From NCBI GenBank assembly GCA_964023205.1, contig OZ026837.1, positions 17,080,676-17,144,675 of the forward strand: DNA of 64,000 nucleotides, read 5' to 3'. Within the stretch, counting starts at the first letter, position 1. Each line of letters opens with the position of its first letter. Below, one piece after another: positions 22,956 to 32,940 of this stretch. The position numbers and the translations under genes were made by a program. Source of the stretch: Lutraria lutraria. Its lineage: Eukaryota; Mollusca; Bivalvia; Venerida; Mactridae. The notes beneath the pieces are model-generated. The model saw nothing but the letters and a program-made list of their open reading frames with translations. It did no database searches and was not told the DNA's origin.

Positions 22956-23477
22956 GCTGCATGTTCAATTATTATTCTCCTGGAATACCATACGACTGGG
23001 ATGGAGTGGCAGGGCCCTAGCTGCACTTCAGGGGAAGGGGCCCGGTGCCCTCTGGTAGGGGAATTTCGCATCATTTTTTAACTTATTCATACTTTTAACT
23101 TGCATGATCAGAACAACATATTTGGCAATCAATAACTTAACATGATTATTACACAATCATACATAACATGGTCATAACACATCCATATATGATCATGCAA
23201 AACATAGTCATAACACAGTCATACATGACAACAGTTTAGATTTCAGATTAATTACTCCACACTTCTTGTAATAGTTGTGAATACATGTCAACACATTGCT
23301 ATGACAAATTTAGGATAAACTAAAGCTGAAAAAATGATAAGTATGACTGATCATGTTTTGGTCGTCAAACATGTTCTCATAACATGATCCCTCATCATGA
23401 CTGAAAGATAGTCAAACATGTTCAAACATGTTTCAACATATTCAGTCATGATATCATGATCAGGATTTCGCCAGGGT

Positions 23478-23965
23478 GATACGCTTGGCCAACTGACGCC
23501 TTTGAACGCCTTACCCCGACAGACCTCTGGCACCTGCGGAGACGGATCCCCACAGGCGAAGCAGCTCGCTCCTCGTTGTCCTCTTGCTTTGCTGGTGGTG
23601 AGGACACCAGTGGTATGAAGGGCAGCACGTCGCGCTACACGCCCTTCGACTCGACCTTCCTATCAGTGTCAGGGGAATCAGCAGCAGGGCCGGCAAGCAA
23701 CAACGTCCTCCACGTGACCCCCTCGGCCCCCGTCGCTGTCCTCCGCCTCATCAAACCAGAGGCCTCTGCCTATTATACGGGAGGCAACACCTTCCTACCC
23801 GTGCCTGTGGTGGCCGGGATGGGTAGGGTAATAGCGCAGTGCGCAATCACCCTGGAACTTAAGCACGTTTACCATCCCAGCGGCCAACAGCGGAAGGCCT
23901 TCCCCCCGATGCCACAGCCAGCAACCTTGGTTTGGTCTGGAACCCGTCCAACTCTGCCTACATGA
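23478..23965 (+). pseudogene. GC-rich coding relic, unidentified
   Basis: An uninterrupted + strand frame runs from just right of the 4.36-kb insertion to the stop at 23965. The last 129 codons have their own ATG at 23576. The middle is Ser/Thr/Pro-rich and the end holds KPEASAYYTGGNTFLPVPVV and CAITLELKHVYHP. A deleted version lies at 6415-6640. The frame points away from the relic at 18550-19068; the two flank one insertion point, so they were originally neighbours. Family unknown; composition is GC-rich and unlike the surroundings. Confidence 0.4.
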
Positions 23966-24000
23966 GGTACCTAACTAAACCTGATACCATGGGAAGCCAG

Positions 24001-24183
24001 ACAGGCACTCGACAGGCAGCATGATGTGCAGGTCTAATAGATTTTAGGAACCGTTACTCGCCTCGCGTCTCTCGTCAAGACGCTGTTGTACAGGAGATAG
24101 GCGGAGATCAGTAGTTTCGCTGTGAAGGGGTGCACCCAGTGCCACGTGCAGGTTACCCCGGAAGCTGGCAATCACAACGTCGG
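24001..24183. repeat. Copy C of the long repeat, right end
   Basis: Matches copy A 1-375 with internal gaps: CACTCGACAGGCAGC, AGGTCTAATAGATTTTAGGA, AAGACGCTGTTGTACAG and GCCACGTGCAGGTTA are shared. Similarity stops at 24183, where A and B continue into the hAT-like fragment. The stretch 24184-24386 is moderately GC-rich with nothing I can name. Confidence 0.6.
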
Positions 24184-24386
24184 CAAGGCTCTTCAAGGTT
24201 GGTACTCAGGCTCAAAGTTGCTGCTATGAAGCGTAAATACGAGCCCAGGAGATTGCCTGGGCTCTCCGGTACCTGACAACCAGCCGTCGGGCAGGACAAC
24301 TACATGGTCGACCCTCAGTACCACAGGTGCGTAGCCCTAATAGCCGTACTTTGAATTTCTCATTTTGAGCCAACCCAGTGGACTCT

Positions 24387-24433
24387 ACACCGGTGTCAAT
24401 TCACACCGGTGTCGAAAATATCGACACCAGTGT
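24387..24433. repeat. Cluster of ACACCGGTGT palindromes
   Basis: ACACCGGTGT, itself a perfect palindrome, lies at 24387-24396 and 24403-24412, with a one-base variant at 24424-24433. The outer copies also form a larger stem with TCGAAAATATCGA in the loop. It could be a protein-binding site or a foldback remnant. Confidence 0.5.
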
Positions 24434-24489
24434 AGTGTACCAACCTCAAATAGCATCATGTCACACAACTTTAATCTAGGTCTAGTGTT

Positions 24490-24534
24490 ACAAAGCTCAG
24501 GTGAGCGATAGAGGGCCATCATGGCCCTCTTGTT
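24490..24534 (+). mobile_element. Isolated 3' end of pearl-like family 2
   Basis: AGCTCAGGTGAGCGATAGAG followed by the GGGCCATCATGGCCC hairpin and TCTTGTT. It is identical in layout to 16165-16205 but has no core repeats attached. Confidence 0.6.
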
Positions 24535-25431
24535 TACAGTTATATTCACATGTTGAGGATTTCCTGATATAGCCGGTGAGAAGTTGAAGAAAATGTAAAC
24601 TTGATCATTGAGTATATTTTATCCAAAAATCAATACAATTTATTTCTTCTAGTAACAAAGTGTCGTCGTGCTTGATTTTGCCAATGTCCGAAAACTATAC
24701 AGCTAGATATGGCATTAATTTTGTACTGTATCTGCGCGATTATCTTTTTTTGTTGCTATTGTTTTCAGAAAGTCTTAGAGAAACGTTGGCATTGCTGTGA
24801 ATGATGGCACTGCTGAACTAAATAATGACCAGGCAGTGACATTCAACGTGCGCGCTGAACTGGTATGCAATGTTCTTTCATGTGGCGAGGTATTTAACGC
24901 TGTTATAATTGTGATTTTAAGTGTTTACTTAGAACACCTGTGTAATGAATCACGACACAGTGTGCTTGCATGAAAAAGATAACAATATCCAGGAATGGTG
25001 ATGAATTGACTTTTGTACTTCAGCTTTATTTACGGTACTTAAGCATTTTTGATTATTATTATTCTGTTATTAAGTGCATGTACTTATTTTACAGTTACAC
25101 AATTAACAACTATATATATATATTCTAGATGCTGTCATTTCTGTACTAACCAATTAAGTGTACATGTGCATAATTATCTAATATGATGCTGTTTTAATGA
25201 TTTTCATGTTTTTTTTGTGTTCATTGTATGCCGTTTGTATATTGTTTTCTTTTATCTTTTAATCTGATTTCTTATTTGTTGAGAGGTCCAAGACTTTAGT
25301 GGAAGATTGGGGAACTCCAAATGTGTAGCCTCTTAAAATAAAGCCATTTTTGTTACTGTTGTTTTATTTGCCTTATTCTGTTCTATGTAGATTTTGATTC
25401 TATAATCAGTATATTTGTTTGTTTGTTTATA
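24535..25431. other. Unassigned AT-rich stretch
   Basis: No repeat or gene identified. An acceptor-like TTGTTTTCAG at about 24768 and an AATAAA at about 25337 are present, but nothing between them supports an exon. Confidence 0.3.
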
Positions 25432-25668
25432 TTGAATTTTACTCCCCCTTTCAACAATCATATGAGGAGGACAGTTCACCTAACCATGTTTCCTGGAAAG
25501 AACCAGTACTAGCTCCCATCTATCGTGAGCAACTGCCTACTTTCTCACATAAAGAGACATGGTCGGTAGCTGGGCTCAAACACATGACCCTTTTGGTGAG
25601 ACGTTACAGTGGTTTGAATACAGCGACATTAACCACTCGACCACGGAGGCAGGTCTATAGCCTAATTT
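25432..25668 (-). mobile_element. tRNA-derived SINE
   Basis: On the - strand: CCTCCGTGGTCGAGTGGTTA (pol III A box), then a degraded B box region (GTGTTTGAGCCC), then a conserved body with GTGAGAAAGTAGGCAGTTGC and TTAGGTGAACTGTC. The same body recurs on the + strand at 32691-32940 and as a fragment at 62588-62690. The body suggests one of the bivalve tRNA-head SINE families; subfamily not determined. Confidence 0.7.
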
Positions 25669-26059
25669 ACGGGTACAAGAGGTTTAGTATGTACTATATT
25701 ACGAATCAGTGCCTTTATATATATATGCTTATAGAAATATACATCTGCAAGAACAATATGCACCAGGTGACACTAGATTATTTCTAAGTACATGTATATA
25801 TATTATTTTATGTTTTTTATTCCATCTAATGTATGTTGTTTCAGCAAAATGACAACAATAAAATCACACCGGACTAATTAAGATAAGAGCAATATCTGTA
25901 TACACATTTGAACTCACATCTATAGAACATAACAAGGCACAATTAACATGTAACACACAATGTCCGAAACAAACAATACAAATCGGTGTTTATTTTCTTC
26001 GTTATCAACGGAAGTTAGTAGTGGTCCTGCACCTATGATATGACTGACTTCTCTCAGTA

Positions 26060-26636
26060 ATCTGGCGTGATAAAATAGTCTTCTTCCTCATACCGGTCCC
26101 ACATCTTGAAAAGACGTCATGAATTTCCCTTTAATTCTGTCTCTTGTTTCTTGTTACAAGGTTGTCAGAAACCAGTCTGACAGTGATCAATGTCCACATC
26201 TTTGGCTTCTTCAGTCAGAAGACGACCATCGCATAGAATGGCAGAGAATTGCCATTTGCTCGTACATTGATGCCCCGGTATTAGCCCTCAAGATCATTAT
26301 TCGTATGGACGGCCTCCTTGAAGATGGACAAGTGGTAGCTAGGGTTTCCATGTTCTCCATTTATCCAGGTTTCTTGGACGTAAGTCCTCAGACGTTCGAT
26401 CTGTCGATGTTCCCTGGGCAGTCAGTGCCTTCTGGCCAAGGAATGCACCACTCGTTCTGATGGCATTAAGGGGAGGGCCATGTTTTTTCTGATGAACTCG
26501 TATGCACCATCACCTGCGGTATACTTCGTCCTGAAAACCCAACGAATAACCATACGATAGATACACTGTGTCCAGTGAAACACGCTGTCGCTGATGATGG
26601 ACCTATGAAACACTTCGCGGACAGCCTTCCAGGCAG
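26060..26636 (-). pseudogene. MULE transposase relic, C-terminal exon
   Basis: On the - strand an acceptor TTTTATTTTTAG at 26648-26637 opens a frame with AWKAVREVFHRSIISDSVFH, WTQ-(x)n-W, ALPLMPSERV, then after frameshifts YVQETWINGEHGNPS, NNDLEG, LPFYAMV and WTLITVRLVS. This order (F/H-W-Q, LPxxP, W.p..Ws.f, RtNNdlEGwH, L.fy.lv..L) is typical of the region following the MULE (Mutator-like) domain in invertebrate transposase genes. The MULE core lies upstream at 28545-28720, on the other side of the Tc1 insertion. Stops and frameshifts make it non-functional. Confidence 0.6.
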
Positions 26637-26769
26637 CTAAAAATAAAAGAAATGTCTTATATAAAGTTATATAGCCCAATAATATAAATACAATTACATG
26701 TACATTAGTTTAATATCAAGACCACCTGGCCGGTGATCTTATGCATAGTAATTATATATATATATATTA

Positions 26770-28313
26770 AGGCCAAAAGTTCTGCACGGGTTTTTCATGT
26801 GCTATAACTTTTTTCCAATTTTGTGTGATTTTCCTAAAACCGGTTTTATTCTTCATCTTACACCCAAATTTAAATAGTTATTCTTAAAACACAGGAAGGC
26901 GACACGTCTCGGTTGAGCAGTCACGGTAAGCACGAATTTCACGTGTATTGCGCAGCGTGTATATCTGAATTGTAAAAGAAAAGTCTTATGCTTTCCTTGT
27001 ATTGAAAACGCCCGACACTATTCGCCAGTGTAAAAAAATGTTTGGAGTTGACGTCAACGTCACAATGAAACTATCAAATGATGAAAGTATGCGTACTATA
27101 GGCCAATTGCAAGGCGGGGTCACTACAGCGCAAGCTGCAAGACATTTTGGTGTGCATGAACAAACCACTCGTCGTCTTAGACACCGATACGGCGTAACCT
27201 GGACAGTTAAACGACCGTCGGCGTACTGGACGTCCATGTGAAACTACACGTCAGCAGGATAGGCAGATTGTTTTAGCTCATCTACGAAGACGTTTTGAAG
27301 TTCCTGTTCGAACTGCAAGGAACACACCAGGCCGGACTCGTCCTCATGTGAGCGCACGTACGATTCGACGTCGTTCACGTGAAGTTGGAGTACGTACAAG
27401 ACGTCCCTATTGTGGTGCCCGTTTGACACCTAGGCATCGTAGAAATTGTAATGATTTCGTAAGACGTCATCAAAGATGGCCGTTACAACGTTGGCACAAT
27501 GTCCTCTTCATCGACAAATGCAAATTTCAAATCGACTTTAACGACCGACGTCAGCATGTTGATCGACGCCGTAATGAATGGTTTACAGACGCTTGTGTCA
27601 AGGAGCGAGGTCGTTTTGGTGGCGCGAATACAATGGTATGGGCTGGCTTTACGTATCATGGAAAAACGCATTTGGTGTTAACCCAGGGGCTAAGCTAGAC
27701 GACGTTGCATAACAGCTCAGCGTTACGTTGATGAAGTTTGACGTCCTGTTGTTCCTTTTATGTGACGGAATCCTGGACTCGTGTTACAAGAAGATAATGC
27801 ACGTCCCCATACAGCAAGGTTGACCCAAAATTTCCTTGCGCAAAACATCAACATGATTGATACATGGCCAGCTATGAGCCCTGACTTAGATCCAATAGAG
27901 CACGTCTGGGCAGATTTCAAGCTTAAACTTCATGAGAACAACATTCAAAATGCAGCAGGCTTACGGTACTTTCTTCATCGCGAATGGGCTGCATTGGATC
28001 AGCGGTACTTACAGACACTAGTGAGAAGAAGATGCATAGCTGTTTTTAACGCCAATGAAGGACATACCCGATATTAACTGTTGCAAAAATCACATTCTAG
28101 TCTGGTGAACTTGAAGTTGACGTGTAAAACTGATATTGATGGTGGTGTTAATAAACGTTGCATAACTCCTTTATTAATGAATCAAATTTGTTAAAATTTT
28201 GAATACTTGTTCGCTATATGAATAAATTTGAATATCAATTTAAAGTACAGGTAAATCAGAAACATTGTTTTATTATATCTTTCTTTAAACGCACCGTGCA
28301 GAACTTTTGGCCT
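26770..28313 (+). mobile_element. Tc1-like transposon (1544 bp), complete ends
   Basis: Perfect 20-bp inverted ends AGGCCAAAAGTTCTGCACGG (26770-26789 and complement at 28294-28313) are flanked by TA on both sides (26768-26769 and 28314-28315), as expected for Tc1/mariner insertion. The body carries a damaged transposase. It sits between two parts of a MULE transposase relic on the opposite strand and is the younger insertion of the two. Confidence 0.9.
27002..28077 (+). pseudogene. Tc1-type transposase, inactivated
   Basis: An N-terminal helix-turn-helix region (GVTTAQAARHFGVHEQTTRR) and RPHVSARTIRRR linker are followed by the DDE core. VLFID gives the first Asp, NTMVWAGFTYHG a conserved Trp-Gly strand, EDNARPHTA the second Asp, and SPDLDPIEHVW the Glu, with 34 residues between second D and E (DD34E). 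The frame shifts near 27215-27235 and again between 27690 and 27780, and the last segment has two in-frame TGA codons before NPGLVLQEDN. The residue after the first Asp is Lys instead of the usual Glu. It cannot make a full protein, but the inverted ends could be mobilised in trans. Confidence 0.85.
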
Positions 28314-28479
28314 TAAGTATAGATTATTTCATATACAAATTACGTACAGAATACAAAAAGTGAACAATTTTATAGATTTATTTAAAAATGATGATATAAT
28401 TGCAAACTTAAACTTTTTTTGTCATGGTTTCACAGACTGACAGTAATTTTAGTTTATACATACGGAGCATTGTAATGAC

Positions 28480-29110
28480 AATAAAAATCCATCATGAATC
28501 ATTCGACACATGGTACATCTGGCAGTTATCTTTGTAGCAGTGGATTGAACACAGCTATGCAGTCTCTCTTTTGTCGCCTTGGCATCAACACAAAGAGGAG
28601 CGGTAGCTAACTGACTGAGTTGTTCTTCTTGATGATGGCAAACACATGCTCATTAACTGGTAGAAGGGCAGACTGACTATCTTGAATGTTACATCTAGGA
28701 ACCAACGTTTGGCCTTCTGGAGGTGATGTAGCATTCTCGCGCACTGCGTAGGTGACTGGGCAATCAGGTACGATGTCCAGACCAGAAGGGCTTTCTTCTA
28801 ATTCCTCAACTTACATATGCGATGGATAGCTAATGTCATCCCTTACATCGAACGGCATGACAGGCTATTTGTGGGTCTCCACCTCCGTCAATGAGGCTGT
28901 CTGTCGTCACATGAATAGGTGGCATCGCAAGTTGATGGTTATTGTGGTTGTTACGTTGCTTGTTGTTGTTTCTTTACTGATGTCCATGGTCTTGAAGACA
29001 GTCGATCCGTATAATGACTCGTTGATGGCAGACTTACAGTTGTCACATGACCAATCTATCGTGATCAGTTGTTTCTGCATCTGATGATGCTGGACATGGG
29101 AGATGCATGT
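28480..29110 (-). pseudogene. MULE transposase relic, zinc-finger and core part
   Basis: On the - strand at about 28720-28545 two frames together give RWFLDVTFKIVSLPFYQLMS and then LFVLMPRRQKRDC. This fits the MULE core pattern W-x-D-x-TF...PF-x-QL...PL-x-FVLM with the catalytic Asp in the DVTF motif. Upstream, about 29080-28960, WSCDNCKSAI plus a later His may be a FLYWCH-type zinc finger, which often precedes MULE domains in invertebrates. Frameshifts and stops break the gene. It is separated from its C-terminal exon (26060-26636) by the Tc1 element. Confidence 0.55.
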
Positions 29111-29295
29111 AGGATGAAACAGATTATTTGGTAGTTAGGCACTTTAGAACGCAACCATAAAACCATCATAAAATATAATAATTATTTTTTCATATACTGA
29201 GTAGTGAGTACATCTAGAAACGCAACACTGGATCTACTTTCAATATTTTTTCAACCTAATATAATTGACAAACAAACTGCAACTACTTTATGTTA

Positions 29296-29910
29296 TACTA
29301 CTCAAAATTTGATAAGGGTCACTTTTTTATTATTCTGTATGGCATTATCGTCAATTTTGGATTGCATACATAAAATATGATTTTTATTTATTTTCAAGAT
29401 ATCTGCATATCATGAGTGCAATATGTAATCCATACATTGAAACATTCGAGCGTAACGAGCGGCGAAATAAGGACAGGGTCAAAAATAGACATTTTATGGG
29501 TATGTGTGGAATACAAAGTTTGAGGAAAATGCGCTAAAGTGCTCACTTGTTTTTAGTATCGAGACTGATGTCCCCGTGCGTCAAAAACAGCCTGACATCG
29601 ACTCCTCATGTCTCTAATGAGCCGTAGAATCTTAAATTGTGGGATTCGAGCCCGTTCCTCCAGAGGTTCCTCTCTGAGTTGTCAGGTGGACAGAACGCCC
29701 AGATATCGCTCTCTGTAGCATATCCCAGGCGTGTTCGATGAGATTTAGGTAGGGAGATCGAGCGGGCCAGTCCATTCAAGCAATAGTTTCCCTTTCAATG
29801 TACTGATTGGTGTCAGTGGCCCTATGAGCACGGGCATTATCGTTCATGAAAATGAACTCCGGACCAATAGCACCTGCATATGGGCGAACATGAACTTCCA
29901 AGATCTCATA
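29296..29910 (-). pseudogene. Second Tc1-like transposase fragment
   Basis: On the - strand, from about 29905: VRPYAGAIGPEFIFMNDNAR (catalytic Asp in NDNAR), then after a stop MDWPARSPYLNLIEHAWD (catalytic Glu), ending RCQAVFDARGHQSRY and a stop at 29555-29553. This is the C-terminal half of a transposase from a different Tc1 subgroup than 27002-28077. TACTACTCAAAATTTGATAA at 29296-29315 next to TA looks like its terminal repeat. The N-terminal half and left end are missing. Confidence 0.65.
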
Positions 29911-30529
29911 GTCGACGGAGACCAACGAGTCCTTGGTGGTATGGAATGAGATATCATAAAATAACCCAGTTAAAAGTTTTGATAGAGATTCAGATCTTTG
30001 AGATTTTGGTTGTAATAATGTTCTATTTATGTAAAACACAATAATATATTCTTAGAACTGCATCCGATTTAGTACCATAGGATAGTTTCAATAATTGAGG
30101 GGTAAATATGATTTATCCAATGGAGTTTGGATTGAACAGGGATGGATTGAATAAGTATTCAAACATTAGGCCTCTAATTGTAAAAAATGGGTTTTAACTT
30201 TCCATTAGATACTGAATTGTACATATACATGTAACACAATTCAATTTGGCCATTATCATCTAGGAGCCTGATCATATCCCGTCCCCCTATCTTAAATAGT
30301 CTATTCAACCACAAAGGTGAAGATTTGAAAGAGTTTTCGGCAATTTAACTTTTATTTACTTCTTATTAAGAGTTTCTTCAACTTCTAGATCATTTCAAGG
30401 ACTCATATATACATGTATATATGTAAGTCCTTGGTCATTTCTATATAAATCCACACGAGGCGGATATGATGGCCCTTTCTCGATCACCCAAAGACCTATA
30501 CCCGAGTAAGACTGCCAATTTTTTCATAA

Positions 30530-30985
30530 CATTGCAATGTTGTCTCTACAGTGTTATTAGTTACCCGTGATTTGACATGGTGACCTCATTTTTATTTTTG
30601 TCGAAGATATCATCAGTAGAAACGAACATTCGGACAAGATTAAATTTGATGAAGATCCAATAAAAATTGTGGCCTTATATAGTGTTGACAAGTTTTTGTT
30701 TGGATTTGTCCCAGTGACCCAAAGTTTGACCCTAGATGACCTATGTTCAAAGGCATCCAGGATATCAATAGAGCAAACATTCTGAAAAGGTTTGGTCTTA
30801 AGATCCAAATAAAACTGCACATGTGATCTTTATAGGCTATAGTTCTTCCTCTTCCTATGTCAACCATCTGTAATCTTGTATCTTTTTTGTATCGTCGCAT
30901 ATGGTTTGACCCGTGGCCAATTGTTTTACTCCAGATGACCCATGTTTGAACTTGTCCAAGATATCATCAAAGACCTATAGGTCTT
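30530..30985 (-). repeat. Pearl-like core repeats, diverged, reversed
   Basis: On the - strand it contains CATAGGTCATCTAGGGTCAA, TTGGATCTTCATCAAATTTA and TTTGAACATGGGTCATCTGG motifs, like the ~145-bp core units of 10056-11203. No element ends are found. The short frames here are repeat-derived. Confidence 0.55.
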
Positions 30986-31099
30986 TGATATCATCGAGAC
31001 GTACTGTGCTTTGTCCCTGCGCAATTCTTTCAAAGGGAGGCAAATCTTGGTGCATATAAAATCTGGACACACGAGTTATCTTGAGGGATTATTTTTAGC

Positions 31100-31440
31100 T
31101 TTTGAACGATACGGAATTAAACATACGCTTTAAAAAATTGACGGTCATTATGGCAAGTGTAAATATTTCGATTCACGGTTCCACCAACTCGCTTTTTATG
31201 CTGTGGAACTCGTGCGCTTGTGATAAACATAAAGTCACGTGGTTTTGTTTTTGTTGGACAAAGCACCGCCTATTTTTGGTCACGTGATCAAAACGTCAAA
31301 AAGGAGCCATATGTGTATTGCAAAGTTTGTTATTATTCTGGCTACGCGTTGAGGCGAATTCACTTTCATTACTGTGTCGAATTTTGGCTGCTAGTCGTCT
31401 TGACAGCGACCTTGGAGGATTGTCTGAGCATCTTTGCAAG
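31100..31440 (+). promoter_or_regulatory. Candidate promoter and first non-coding exon
   Basis: Compared with the surroundings this stretch is richer in CpG and holds two CACGTG E-boxes (31237-31242 and 31281-31286), CACCGCC and AACGTCA. It ends in a strong donor, TTGCAAG|GTAAGG at 31440/31441. To the right lies long intron-like DNA until the YPEL coding exon, whose acceptor at 53437 implies an upstream exon. Linking the two is inference. The 61-89-codon frames here show no protein family. No TATA box is evident. Confidence 0.35.
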
Positions 31441-31814
31441 GTAAGGTACGGGTTATTCGCGAATAAAGCTGATAAATGGATAATATTTGGTACAATAACA
31501 TATTATTTATTTTTCTACGTCGCCATCGTGAGCGTCCTTGACATTTTTTGGCCTAAAGTTCAGTTGACCGCAATGCCATCTGACTGAAATTTGTGACATT
31601 TTCTTCATTGTGTGGGACTGAAATGTTGTGAATTTATTCGTGTTCTGTGAGTTCCTGTCGTTTCTTAGAATATTTGTTGTAGATACGTGCATTATGATGC
31701 ATGTGAGAAATCAATAATATAAATTAAGTTCTAAAATCGAAGTTAGAGCTGCATGTTTAATATTCTAGTGATTGTAGAAATGTAGACCACATTCAGCAGC
31801 CTTGCTGTTTGGTT

Positions 31815-31910
31815 AACTCTTCAGCACCATGGTTGAGTGTCCGCTTACATAGCCCTATACTGCGTACAGTGCTATAATACCTGCATGGGTTCAATCCCCT
31901 CACCGGAGGA
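31815..31910 (+). mobile_element. tRNA-related SINE or tRNA-like fragment
   Basis: An A box (TGGTTGAGTGT, 31830-31840) and a B box (GGGTTCAATCCC, 31887-31898) are correctly ordered, about 48 bases apart. The sequence between does not fold as a standard tRNA cloverleaf, so this is more likely a SINE head than a tRNA gene. Confidence 0.45.
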
Positions 31911-32690
31911 ATGTGCAGTATTGTAAGGCCTAATAATTGTACTCAACAGATGGATATGGAGACACTTTTGACATGACGTTACCTGTCTAACGGGCAATAT
32001 ATGTAATAGCAAAATCATGAACGGATTGCCCGTACAACTCATAAATTAGACAAGCAGCAGTGGGATTAAATTATTAACAGTTTTAACTTTGGAACGTGAC
32101 AAAATTCACAGTCCTCGCCATGGACTGAATCAATATGGAATGTTATTTGTTGATCTAAGTACAATAATAATGCGTACGAACAACATTATGCTCTAAAACG
32201 GTTGCATTTCCCAATTAATTAGCTAAATTATCACATTTTTGCTTGACAATATGGTCATGTGTTTGGGTTTTGTCTTTGTTAACTTTTATTGATTGTGTTA
32301 ACCAGTTAACTACATTGTCTATAAAGATGCAATAATTTATGCTAAGTTTGCAATGTATGCAGAGAAATTTCAGTTATAGATATTATTAAATTATAAATGG
32401 AAGTTAAAGCCCCATTAGCTTTTTGCAGTAGAAAAATATATGCAAAAACATATAATTGCTGATATCATCCCAAGATAAATATTACCGATGAAACAAGCCC
32501 TTTTTCGCCTGAAAACACTCATTTCACTGTGATTTTTGCTTTTGTAAACTTGAAATATGTAGGGCGTGTGACGTCACTTTACTACGTGTGCATAGCATGA
32601 CTGTGGGGAAAACACAGGTGTTCTATAAATAGTATTTATTTCAATGATATTTAAGCTTATGGGACTTTAACTAAATTTTTACAAAGGTGG

Positions 32691-32940
32691 ACCCGCCTCT
32701 GTGGTCGAATGGTTAAGGTCACTGACTTCAAATCACTATTAACTCTCACTGCTAGAGGGTCGTGGGTTAAAGCCTGGCTACCAGCCATGCATCTCTTCAT
32801 GTGAGAAAGTAGGCAGTTGCTTACGGAGGTTGAGAATCTGGTACTGGTTCTTCCCTGGAACGATAGTTTAGGTGAACTGTCTGCCTCATATGACTCTGAC
32901 TAGAAAAGGGGCGTAAAACCCAATGAAACAAACAAACATG
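32691..32940 (+). mobile_element. tRNA-derived SINE
   Basis: CCTCTGTGGTCGAATGGTTA holds the A box, and GTCGTGGGTTAAAGCC is a weakened B box. The body shares GTGAGAAAGTAGGCAGTTGC and TTAGGTGAACTGTCTGCCTC with the reversed copy at 25432-25668. It ends in an ACAAACAAACA-rich tail, typical of a retroposed SINE. Confidence 0.75.

Larger units (their letters stand above)
19120..23476. mobile_element. 4.36-kb DNA transposon, TG target duplication
   Basis: Starts CCCTGGCGAAAT and ends ATTTCGCCAGGG, a perfect 12-bp inverted end. TG flanks it on both sides (19118-19119 and 23477-23478), and the uninterrupted GCGACCCTGATACG occurs in copy B at 6400-6413. Both subterminal zones (19138-19690 and 23100-23460) are packed with AACATG/CATGTT motifs, often as GAACATGTTC-like palindromes. 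The interior holds other nested repeats and a degenerate - strand exon, but no complete transposase. Architecture and duplication size parallel the 16330-17534 element. Confidence 0.8.

Noticed and set aside
27244..27920. Frames on the - strand over the Tc1 element
   Set aside because: Shadows of the transposase gene, which is clearly on the + strand by its DDE motifs.
28833..29084. An 83-codon + strand frame
   Set aside because: Lies antisense to the MULE relic, whose conserved motifs are on the - strand.
31102..31587. Overlapping 61-89-codon frames around 31.1-31.6 kb as a small gene
   Set aside because: No protein family features, overlapping alternatives in three frames, and the splice donor at 31440 cuts them. 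Better read as a non-coding exon or promoter.
31830..31900. Possible functional tRNA gene
   Set aside because: A and B boxes are present but the arms do not pair as a cloverleaf; SINE head is more likely.
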